The position numbers and the translations under genes are program-made. Below the pieces are notes generated by a model. The model was not told the origin of the DNA. It was given only the letters and a program-made list of their open reading frames with translations, and made no database searches. Shown one piece after another: positions 14,818 through 22,553 of a DNA stretch of 30,820 bases; position 1 is the stretch's first letter; each line of letters opens with the position of its first letter. This DNA comes from an uncultured Planctomycetaceae bacterium (lineage in GTDB: Bacteria; Planctomycetota; Planctomycetia; Planctomycetales; Planctomycetaceae): positions 1 through 30,820 of the forward strand of contig CAIXQV010000575.1 in the NCBI GenBank assembly GCA_903921605.1, read 5' to 3'.

Positions 14818-16260
14818 ATGTTGCGTGCGTTCGCCACGGTTGTCCTGTACCCAATTACCCTGGCCTGTTGTGCTCTTGCGTCTGCAGATGCATCCGCGCA
14901 GAGCACTGATTTCCCATATGAAGCGAGGGTCGTCGCGGAAGAGACGTACGCCCGCAGCGGAGCCGGGGAAGCCTATTACCCCACTCAGCGACTTCCGCGC
15001 GAATCGACAGTGATTGTTCATCGCCATGATCCGGGTGGCTGGTATTCCATCGCGCCACCAGAAGGCAGCTTCAGTTGGATTCCCGAACGCTTCGTGAAAC
15101 GGTTGAGCGACTCTGAAGGTGAAGTTACGGAAGAGAACGTGGCTGCCTGGGTGGGCAGTGAATTCGGTGACGAGACATCCGTCTTTCAGCGCCGTATGAA
15201 AGCTGGGGAGAAGGTTACGATCCTTGGTCAGAAGCAAATTGATACGACGAGCGGTGTGCAGTCGATGTTGAAGGTTGCTCCTCCGACAAGAGAACGCCGC
15301 TGGATTCCCGGTGCAGCAGTCGTCCCTGTTGATGAGAACCTGCGACGAAAGCAGAATGCCGATCCTTACAAAGTGCCCGGCAACGCCAAGCTTCAGGATG
15401 GTGCGATCGTCACTCCCGGTCAGGCGAAGGAACGCACTGCGATGAATGGTGGAGGAGTTGTCGACGTTCCATTGCCGGGGCCCAGCTCACAGTTGCAGAA
15501 CCTTAAGTCGTTGCGTCAGGAGCAGCAGCAGCTTGCAGAGATTGATCGACGATTTCGTGAAATGATTCTGCAGGATGCATCGCGATGGGATCTGAACTCA
15601 ATCGAGAACCAGTATCGCAGTCTGCAGACCGCGTCAACTCACAAGCCAATCTCCGGTCAGATCGACATGCGATACCCCGCGATCGAGCGCTATCGGCGTC
15701 GTCTCGTTTCTCTGATGGAAATCAAAGATGTCACAACACAAACCGAGATGCGTGATGCTCAGTTGCTGGCACGTCATTCTCAGAATGGTTTCGGCTTATC
15801 GAACTCTGCCGTAGCCAGCGTCGGGCCTGAGTCGATGGCTCCTCAGGGCGAGCCGATGGAGTTAGCGGCCGCGTTTGATTCGTTTCTGAATCGTGATGTT
15901 TCGAATGTCGCCGCCAATGCACAGCCAGTGCCCGCGGTGACGTCGATGACACCAGAATCTCTCCCGACGAGCGAAACCCCGCCAGCGGCACAGGCCGGTG
16001 TGATTACTCCCGGTAGTCCACAGAATCGCTTTGTCGGCGCGGGGATTGTTCAAAAAGCGGAGAATGGCGAAGCCGGGGCTGGTTATGTCCTGATGGCACC
16101 TTCAGGGAAGATCCTCGCGGATCTGAAGCCCACGGGCAATGTTCGACTTGAGGATTTTGTCGGACAGCAGGTCGGCGTTCAGGGCAGTCGCTGGTCCGAA
16201 AAAGAAAAACGCGACATCATCGAAGTCAGCGCCTTGGAGTCTGTGAGAATTCGACAGTAG
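14818..16260 (+). CDS. Secreted protein with two SH3-like domains
   Basis: 480 residues. The start at 14818 is chosen because GGAGG lies eight bases upstream and the reading opens with a signal peptide (residues 1-25, ending ASADASA). The in-frame region further upstream (to 14494) has no signal or family content. An SH3b-like domain follows (about 28-95: RVVAEETYARSGAG, then GGWYSIAPPEGSFSWIPERFV) and a second, more diverged one (about 102-165: AAWVGSEFGDETSVFQRRM, then RRWIPGAAVVPV). A charged helical segment lies at about 210-300, a low-complexity linker at about 330-400, and a compact beta-rich C-terminal domain at about 400-480 (GQQVGVQGSRW). Bacterial SH3 domains often bind peptidoglycan or peptides, so an envelope role is likely; no enzyme domain is present. 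Confidence 0.87.
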   Translation: MLRAFATVVLYPITLACCALASADASAQSTDFPYEARVVAEETYARSGAGEAYYPTQRLPRESTVIVHRHDPGGWYSIAPPEGSFSWIPERFVKRLSDSEGEVTEENVAAWVGSEFGDETSVFQRRMKAGEKVTILGQKQIDTTSGVQSMLKVAPPTRERRWIPGAAVVPVDENLRRKQNADPYKVPGNAKLQDGAIVTPGQAKERTAMNGGGVVDVPLPGPSSQLQNLKSLRQEQQQLAEIDRRFREMILQDASRWDLNSIENQYRSLQTASTHKPISGQIDMRYPAIERYRRRLVSLMEIKDVTTQTEMRDAQLLARHSQNGFGLSNSAVASVGPESMAPQGEPMELAAAFDSFLNRDVSNVAANAQPVPAVTSMTPESLPTSETPPAAQAGVITPGSPQNRFVGAGIVQKAENGEAGAGYVLMAPSGKILADLKPTGNVRLEDFVGQQVGVQGSRWSEKEKRDIIEVSALESVRIRQ

Positions 16261-16284
16261 CAATCGCCAGACTTTTTGCCTCAA

Positions 16285-16321
16285 TTCACGGCCTCCTCGA
16301 ACTCCTCGAAACTGCCGTGAA
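16285..16321. other. Hairpin downstream of the SH3-domain gene
   Basis: TTCACGGC (16285-16292) pairs perfectly with GCCGTGAA (16314-16321). The loop contains a tandem CTCCTCGAA duplication. It lies 25 bases after the stop codon at 16260 without a following T-tract; possible transcript end. Confidence 0.45.
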
Positions 16322-16431
16322 AGTCATTTGCGAATGCACCCTGGACCGGCTTGCGTTCCGAAGCATTCAGGTGAAATGTCAGTTCTTGCAACTTGACTCA
16401 TGCGGGCTGTTCGTTTGACCCGAAGCGTCGA

Positions 16432-16459
16432 TTTCAGCCGGTATTTTTCAGCCGGTATT
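16432..16459. repeat. Perfect 14-bp tandem duplication
   Basis: TTTCAGCCGGTATT occurs twice head to tail (16432-16445 and 16446-16459) in the gap between the SH3-domain gene and the convergent glycosyltransferase gene. It could be a slippage duplication or a pair of protein-binding sites. Confidence 0.8.
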
Positions 16460-16526
16460 GTTATTCAAATTCAAAATAGAATGCCGGTTTGAAGCCTGCA
16501 CTCAAAGTGGAACGGCCACAATGTCA

Positions 16527-17684
16527 TCACCCCGCAAGAGTATCTCCGATGTCCTTGCTCAGAACCTGCAGGAAATTCGGTTCCGAATGAAGATCGACAA
16601 ACTGCTGATGCAACGGCGATGGAGCCCACGTCTTCGCCTCCTTCGCGAATTTTTGGATGGCAGTCGCAAGCTCGTGCTCATTACTGGAATCACAAACTGA
16701 ACCCAGTTGGTAGCGTTTCGTCATTTCTCCGATCCAGCCGTAAGAATCGCCGAGAACCGGTCTGTTTGCAGCGGCCGCCCTGATAACGGTACTTGAGGAC
16801 CCAATGTGCCGCCGAAACGGAACGCACACAAAATCACACGCTTCAAAATATGTCTGAAGTTCTGAGTTATCAATAAACTTATCCAGAGCAACGATTCTGT
16901 TCGAGTCGGCCCTTTGCCCCTGGATTTTACTTCTAATCGCAACTGAGAACTTCCCGGCCAGCAACAACTTCCAATGAGCTGGTAAGTCTGCGGCGTTAAA
17001 CGCATCAATCAGTCGGTCTGCGCCCTTCCGCTCATCGATCGCACCAAAGAGCCCTACATAGCTGCATTCAGCGGGCAATTTCAGAGTGTTCACAGCATCG
17101 TGACAACTCAACATCTGCCCTTGAGGAACAGGGTCCGGCAGGAAGACACTTTTCCTGGCCAAAACAGCGGAATGCTTCTGCACAAATTCGTATGCGATTG
17201 CATCAATCCAATAGACCCTGTGAATGACATTGGAGCTTAACGCCCGAAGAGTTATCAGATTCTGCAACCTTCTCCGAACGCCGCTTTCCTCGTATGCGAA
17301 TGTGCCACGCATTTTCAACACAGACACTCGTGCCCGGAGTGAAGATCGCCTCAGCGACAGGGCTTCGAAAAGTGCCACACACTCAGCAAGTCCTCCATCT
17401 GCGTAAGGAATTAACACATCCGAATACGCCCCGCTTCGGATCTGGCTGCACAGCCACGAGAGCACTCCGAATCTGCCCTTGCCATCAATGGTGACATGCC
17501 TGACGTTGTCTGCAATTTCAGCCAGATGCCCATTAAACTCGGGGGTCTTGTTCACATCCGCCGGGAGCGCAAGCGTAACGTTGGCACCCGAAAGTTGGGC
17601 GGCCATTGCGAATAGCCTGACATAGTTCAGCCTATGGCCTCCTGAGTTGGGCTCAAAGATTAATATGTTCCTGTTGCTACCCAC
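16527..17684 (-). CDS. GT-B glycosyltransferase, family 4-like
   Basis: 385 residues from GTG at 17684. This start is preferred because GAGAGG lies seven bases upstream and the reading then begins GSNRNILIFEPNSGGHRLNY, a normal first strand and glycine loop of a GT-B enzyme. A GTG 14 codons earlier (17726) is the alternative. The C-terminal half has YVGLFGAIDERKGADRLIDAF and later FVCVPFRRHIGSSSTVIRAAAANRPVLG, the donor-binding region of GT4-type enzymes. The first glutamate of the usual E-x7-E motif is not seen there. Such enzymes transfer a sugar from a nucleotide-sugar donor during polysaccharide or glycolipid assembly at the cytosolic membrane face. It is the last gene of the minus-strand glycan cluster. 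Confidence 0.83.
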   Translation of the reverse strand: MGSNRNILIFEPNSGGHRLNYVRLFAMAAQLSGANVTLALPADVNKTPEFNGHLAEIADNVRHVTIDGKGRFGVLSWLCSQIRSGAYSDVLIPYADGGLAECVALFEALSLRRSSLRARVSVLKMRGTFAYEESGVRRRLQNLITLRALSSNVIHRVYWIDAIAYEFVQKHSAVLARKSVFLPDPVPQGQMLSCHDAVNTLKLPAECSYVGLFGAIDERKGADRLIDAFNAADLPAHWKLLLAGKFSVAIRSKIQGQRADSNRIVALDKFIDNSELQTYFEACDFVCVPFRRHIGSSSTVIRAAAANRPVLGDSYGWIGEMTKRYQLGSVCDSSNEHELATAIQKFAKEAKTWAPSPLHQQFVDLHSEPNFLQVLSKDIGDTLAG

Positions 17685-18070
17685 GCAGACACCTCTCCAA
17701 TACTTGAACCTCGCTGGACCGATCACGGACGCTATCGTAGCAGCGGCAATCTCTGGATCTTCTGAACTTACAAGACCAGGAAGTTATCTCCGAGAAACTG
17801 ATCACAGCCTTCATTCTGAAACCGAAGCATCCGAGTTTCACGCCTATGTACCCAGGACGACAAACGCAAACCTTTAGATGAGCACCCTGGACACATCTGA
17901 CGGAAAGACGTCAACGGCGGACATTGCGCTAATTCAACCTGAACTCATAACCAACTCCGGGGTTTATCGAGAACTGATTATAGGGAAAGTGTCGCAGCGT
18001 CAATCGTTTTCAGTTGAAGCGGTTTACGTTCATCACAAGGTGCTGAACTGCAGTCATCGCCATTCAGCAT
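17685..18070. other. Gap between glycosyltransferase and flippase genes
   Basis: 386 bases. A 78-codon plus-strand frame (17878-18114) runs into the end of the flippase gene but has no ribosome binding site or family resemblance. AACTCCGGGGTT at 17953-17964 recurs as a perfect inverted 12-mer at 18101-18112 inside the flippase 3' end. Probably promoter DNA or gene remnants. Confidence 0.4.
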
Positions 18071-19417
18071 TCACGGAGTGTGAGTCACCAGTTTCTCTCG
18101 AACCCCGGAGTTAAGCAAAACGACAAAAGGGATGATGGTCAAGGCAAATGCGAGACCGGCCGCAGCGCAGAAGAAATTGACCTCGAAGCCGTTGCAGGCC
18201 AAAAATGCGGCAACGGTAACAGTTCCAATTGATCTCGCAAACAGGAGCAATGAAACGACCCTCGTTTTGCCTAACGCAAGATTGACTGAATAAAGAAAGT
18301 TCTCCAGCGAGATCGCAGTTAAGTACACCATGGAGGCGGCCAGCTGGTATTTATCAGGCGGGGCTAACTTAGGAACAATTAACCGCAACACGGGATCGCC
18401 AAAGAAAAATGCGGCTGTCGTCACGAACGCGCCAAACACTATCAAACTGAGAGTTCCACCAAACATGTAGATTCGGACCCAACGGTGCGACCCCTCAGCC
18501 AGCGCATGAAAGAATGCAGCGCAAAGAGGCGAGATGATGATACTCGCGACGGAGAACAGACCCAGCACCAGGGACATCAACAAAGCAAAGCGAGAGATCT
18601 GATCAGCTTCACCAAACCTGGAAAGCAACAATAGTGGTGCCTGGTTGCAAAGATAGGCCGATATTCCGCCAACGAAGGTAAAGACAAGAGTTTCGGAGCG
18701 AAGCGTTGAATACAGATCAGGATCAGCCTCCGCAGGCTTTACGCAGAGTGAGCTATTGTGAGCAAGAAATAAAAGTAAATTCAACACCTGCACCGTGAAG
18801 GGAACGGCAGCCACAATCGCAGCCATGACCAGATAGTTGGGCAGACGTGGCAAGAGCGCGACAAGCAAGAGCATCGATATCAGTTTTGCAACAATCTCCC
18901 TGATGCTGGATCGGTGCGATTCCAGCAGTGCTGACTGGAGCAGATCTGTCGTCCCAAGGGAAATTGAGAACAGTCCGCAAAAAGCCAACAAAACGATAGG
19001 GGTTCTGTCGACGCTGTTTTCATTCACCCCCGGAATCAATCGTCCAAGACTCTCGTTGCAGATAACCAGCAGAAAGACGAGGAAGAGAATCGTGGCCCAC
19101 AGCGCTGAGGATCCGAGCGAAAAGCGAAGCAGAGAACGCTGGGAGTTAAGATCGCCCTTAACCACAGCCCGCGAAAAGACAGCGATCAGCGAAGGCCCGA
19201 ACCTGATCATGAAAACTGCAGGAAGGGCGGCGATCGCGGAAAGCGCCGCGAACTTCCCGAGACCACCACTACCAAAAATAGAGACACAGGTTGCGGCCAA
19301 CTGCAGCTGGAAAACAACACTCAACGCGCGATGCAAGAACGCCGCAGCTATTGCAAGAAAAGTTCTCTTATTCCTCTGTGAACCGAAGTTCTTTCGCACG
19401 CCTCCCCCATTCGTCAC
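18071..19417 (-). CDS. Polysaccharide flippase (Wzx/MATE-like membrane transporter)
   Basis: 448 residues, strongly hydrophobic, with about 12 predicted membrane segments. The opening helix region (LAIAAAFLHRALSVVFQLQLAATCVSIFG) and the GGLGKFAALSAIAALPAVF stretch fit the polysaccharide-biosynthesis (Wzx) branch of the MOP/MATE superfamily. These proteins move undecaprenyl-linked oligosaccharides across the inner membrane. The start is GTG at 19417; the ribosome binding site is weak and the start is uncertain by several codons. Neighbours on the same strand are two FkbM methyltransferases upstream and a glycosyltransferase downstream, supporting a surface-glycan role. No polymerase (Wzy) or initiating transferase is present in the window. 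Confidence 0.8.
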   Translation of the reverse strand: MTNGGGVRKNFGSQRNKRTFLAIAAAFLHRALSVVFQLQLAATCVSIFGSGGLGKFAALSAIAALPAVFMIRFGPSLIAVFSRAVVKGDLNSQRSLLRFSLGSSALWATILFLVFLLVICNESLGRLIPGVNENSVDRTPIVLLAFCGLFSISLGTTDLLQSALLESHRSSIREIVAKLISMLLLVALLPRLPNYLVMAAIVAAVPFTVQVLNLLLFLAHNSSLCVKPAEADPDLYSTLRSETLVFTFVGGISAYLCNQAPLLLLSRFGEADQISRFALLMSLVLGLFSVASIIISPLCAAFFHALAEGSHRWVRIYMFGGTLSLIVFGAFVTTAAFFFGDPVLRLIVPKLAPPDKYQLAASMVYLTAISLENFLYSVNLALGKTRVVSLLLFARSIGTVTVAAFLACNGFEVNFFCAAAGLAFALTIIPFVVLLNSGVREKLVTHTP

Positions 19418-19714
19418 CTCAATTGCATTGGAACCGGCCCCCGGAAGATCTGGTAAACGAGATTCACGATCACCAGCGTATCCGGGTCAATTGCTAAGTC
19501 TCTGTCCTGAGCCGCATCATTGCCGTTCATCTCTGAATCGGCGCAACTAAGCCCCTTGCCTCATGCGGACCGTCACTAACGATACATCCACACGCGCTAC
19601 CGCGGGCGAAAGGCCGGTTGCACAATACAGCAGGCCATGGACATCGCTGAAACGCCGATACTGAAGTTACTTAAGCCTGATCATCCATTCCCAATGGAAA
19701 ACATTGATCCTGCT
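19418..19714. other. Gap between flippase and FkbM genes
   Basis: 297 bases with no gene that I can support. A short stem CCATT-CCC-AATGG lies near 19683-19695, just past the FkbM gene's 3' end. Nothing else noted. Confidence 0.4.
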
Positions 19715-20584
19715 CTAGCGGTTTGGGACTGCCAGGATATCCCCATAGGCTCGTGAGCCTGCTGGAGATGAGCTGTGGAATGGGTCACACACTGAGTACC
19801 CCATCGCCTTCAACTCCGCGACGATGGATTCCGCCTTAAATCCTTTTGCTGCAAGAAGCTCCCGGGAGAACTCAGCAAACACAACTGGCCGGAACGACTT
19901 GAGTGTCTCTGTAGCACCTTTAAGCACAAGGCCTTCCGCGCCCTCGACATCAATCTTGATCAGGCCCGGATTTAGCCCATGCTCGCGAACCAGTTCATCA
20001 ATGGTTGAAACATTGACTGGTATTCTTGTGCGATTTTGATCATTCCTGACGGAGTAATGACTAATCCCACCCAGAGAAGAAAACTCCTCTCGATCTTCAA
20101 TAAACTCAATGTCTAAAACGCCAGGCTTGTCAGCGAGGGCGCCGTTAAAGACGATGACTTTCTGGTTCAGGTTGTTACGCGCTACATTCGCGACCAGCCG
20201 CCTGTGTGCTCCAGGCGTTGGTTCGACAGATAACACTCGACCCGATTGAAGATAGGTCGCGAGCAAGCATGTGAAGAAGCCAATGTTTGCCCCCACATCA
20301 ATTGCATCCTTGTCCGGGGACACGTGCTCTCTCAGGATCGTGATGGCTTCTGGTTCGTACTCGCCAGTCTCAACTAATCTCGCGAAAAGATGCGACGCCA
20401 CTGGTACTTGAAACACACCACCGAACGACGGCACGTTCAGCACTGGATCATTCACGATCAATCGCTTCATGTTCACCCATTCATGTGATCTGAATGAGTT
20501 TTTGCGACCAAAAATCTGCATCGCATAAATCCAGAGGGGGCGTAAACGACTCCCGAGTCGCGACTGTTTAAGAGTCTCCAGCAT
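19715..20584 (-). CDS. FkbM-family SAM-dependent methyltransferase (first copy)
   Basis: 289 residues from the ATG at 20584, which has AGGA six bases upstream; an ATG two codons earlier (20590) would sit directly on that motif. The SAM-binding motif I is AIDVGANIGFFTCLLA, followed by the acidic end of the second strand in RVLSVEPTPGAHRRL. The later segment LIKIDVEGAEGLVLKGA is the hallmark KxDxEGxE of the FkbM family. FkbM proteins O-methylate hydroxyl groups on sugars or polyketides. In this cluster a glycan sugar is the likely acceptor. The N-terminal 50 residues are basic and may touch the membrane or substrate. It is only distantly similar to the second FkbM copy upstream, so the two probably act on different positions. 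Confidence 0.88.
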   Translation of the reverse strand: MLETLKQSRLGSRLRPLWIYAMQIFGRKNSFRSHEWVNMKRLIVNDPVLNVPSFGGVFQVPVASHLFARLVETGEYEPEAITILREHVSPDKDAIDVGANIGFFTCLLATYLQSGRVLSVEPTPGAHRRLVANVARNNLNQKVIVFNGALADKPGVLDIEFIEDREEFSSLGGISHYSVRNDQNRTRIPVNVSTIDELVREHGLNPGLIKIDVEGAEGLVLKGATETLKSFRPVVFAEFSRELLAAKGFKAESIVAELKAMGYSVCDPFHSSSPAGSRAYGDILAVPNR

Positions 20585-20590
20585 CAGCAT

Positions 20591-20933
20591 TCCTTTTCAT
20601 ACCCAAACGAACAGCATTCTACGCGTCTGACCAGTAGCCGCCGTGTAGACTTCGCGTTGTACTTTGTCGCTTTGTGGATTGGATGCACGGGGCTGAGTCA
20701 ACCGTATGCAGGTTCAATCACGGCCACTTGGCGGTCTGGCTGGAGTTTATCAGCGGTGATGCCGGTTGTCACCCTGAATTCATGGGCTTGCGTTGATTCG
20801 ATCGTGACGATGGCTGCGGATGTTTCGGCACAGGAATCAGCTTTCCTGCGCGAGAAAAAAGGTCCGTCCATGGTCCTTCAGAAATGCCAGCAAGTTCCAC
20901 AACACTTCGGTATTCAATCAAATGGAACGGCAA
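20591..20933. other. Gap between the two FkbM genes
   Basis: 343 bases. A plus-strand open frame of 101 codons (20657-20962) overlaps the end of the second FkbM gene and resembles nothing known to me. It may be promoter DNA for the first FkbM gene or decayed coding sequence. Confidence 0.4.
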
Positions 20934-21623
20934 CTACAGCAGATCACTTCTGGCAAAGATAACGTCAGCCTGATAAAGCTGGAAACTTGGCTTGGCTGTA
21001 TACCCATTAATAATCCAAATCGGCACGAATGATCTCGATCGAAGGTAGGCGATCAGATCTTCAATGAGAGATTCTCCCATGTATTGGGGAACAAGCGAAG
21101 CTTCAAGCTGAATCAGCTTGATCTCGCTGAGCCGAGTTCCAGCTCCCTCTAACACCTGCATCTCAAAGCCCTGAGTGTCAATTTTTAGACAAACGTTGTC
21201 GGAAGATTTACACAACTCGCTGTAGATGCTGTCCAGTCGAACGATGGTCACGGTCTCTTGTCCAACCGTCGTCAGATCAATCGCGTGTTCAATGGCTGAG
21301 AGTTTTCTGAATGAACTGGCGGCCGAATGCGTGGACACGTTTATTGTGTCGGTGGCGGGGGCGGAGCCAAGGGCATAGTTATGCACCTTCCACTTTCCCG
21401 CACCATGCTGATTCGCCTTCAATCGCAGTTTCTCACTCGCGCTCCCAAGCGGCTCGAATGATTCGATTCTTCCTTTATAGCCGAGGGACCGTATGTGCAT
21501 TGCATACTGCCCAACGTTAGCACCCACGTCCAATACACAGTCGATTTTAAAAGTGTCAAGATAATGTTTTAGAGGATATCGAATGAAGTCCCTGCCCTGC
21601 CGCTGCAGCGCATCCCGAATCAT
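20934..21623 (-). CDS. FkbM-family SAM-dependent methyltransferase (second copy)
   Basis: 229 residues from ATG at 21623; a GTG at 21638 is the alternative and neither has a good ribosome binding site. Motif I is CVLDVGANVGQYAMHIRSLG, followed by IESFEPLGSASEKL. The FkbM signature appears as VCLKIDTQGFEMQVLEGA, the K-I-D-T-Q-G-x-E variant common in sugar O-methyltransferases. It is shorter than the first copy because it lacks that copy's basic N-terminal part. It is the first gene of the minus-strand glycan cluster (this gene, the other FkbM, flippase, glycosyltransferase), in which gaps of about 300-390 bases separate the genes, unusual for an operon. Confidence 0.88.
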   Translation of the reverse strand: MIRDALQRQGRDFIRYPLKHYLDTFKIDCVLDVGANVGQYAMHIRSLGYKGRIESFEPLGSASEKLRLKANQHGAGKWKVHNYALGSAPATDTINVSTHSAASSFRKLSAIEHAIDLTTVGQETVTIVRLDSIYSELCKSSDNVCLKIDTQGFEMQVLEGAGTRLSEIKLIQLEASLVPQYMGESLIEDLIAYLRSRSFVPIWIINGYTAKPSFQLYQADVIFARSDLL

Positions 21624-21638
21624 GCTGAAGAGGAACAC

Positions 21639-22553
21639 CTAACACCACTACTTTCGATCTGGACGTAAACGCAAAGAAGTTGATTCTTCTGCCGCTGATT
21701 TTTGGCCACAAACTATTCAAATTGAGCATACTCTGTGGGCGTTGTCGGTGCTAAAAATTTCAATCGTCGTCATTCCTGCCGAGACACGATGCAGATTGAG
21801 GTACTGGATTCACCTTTGCGGGAAAGTTCCAGCTCCAAAACCAAACATTGACAGAACGCTATCGTCATTTTCCCATTACGCAGACAGAAATTCCTCAATC
21901 AGACAAGAATCCCGCGTGGAAAAAGTGCCCTTATTGCGACAAACACTCGGCCTGATCTTGAAAGGTATGCTGCTTATTGTCAAACGATTGACCGTGACAG
22001 ATTATCACGGTGCGACGGTGGGAATTGTTGGTGACAGGGAATTGTGAAACGGTGATGGTTGACCTGAGCTGCAAGGTGGCGAGCCGTGCCTGTCGATTGG
22101 TCGAGAAGGCTCATTGGAAGTGCCTGTCATTTTGTTTGGCGTTTGTTCTTCAAGGGCTTGCAAAGTTTCAAACGCAAAGCCGAACGACTGCTCGGCCCGG
22201 TTGCTTAAGACCACAAGATCAGCCCCGCGCCAACACGCTTCCTGGAGCTGCGTATCGCACGACTCTGGAGAGCGTGCAGGACTCCTTTAGGCTGCCTCTT
22301 GCCGGGCTTTCTTGCAGACTTATGATGTGCCTTGCTTCCGAATGCCAATCGCAATCCAGCCAACCCCGTCACGCTGCTTTTGGTTTCGAAAGAGTTTTCT
22401 TCGACGTGGGGAAGCTGCGCTGAAATGAATCATCGCTGAACAAAAATCTCTGATCAGTTTCCTGGTCTGTGGGTTGAACGACACCGTAGGACATTTTCAT
22501 TATGATTCCGGCCGCGAGATTTTCACGCAGATTTTCGTCGGAGTCAGAATTCG
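21639..22553. other. Long region without a convincing gene
   Basis: 915 bases between the divergent second FkbM gene and the PSD1 gene. Plus-strand frames of about 100 and 137 codons (21742-22047 and 22010-22423) have no recognisable content or ribosome binding sites. A hairpin ACCGTGA/TCACGGT lies at 21991-22011. TATGAT at 22501-22506 could be the -10 of the PSD1 promoter, but a TTGAAC upstream is 21 bases away, which is too far for a standard site. Possibly decayed genes at the edge of the glycan cluster. Confidence 0.45.

Noticed and set aside
18837..19550. 237-codon plus-strand open frame opposite the flippase
   Set aside because: Arg/Ser/Pro-rich shadow of a membrane-protein gene; no motif.
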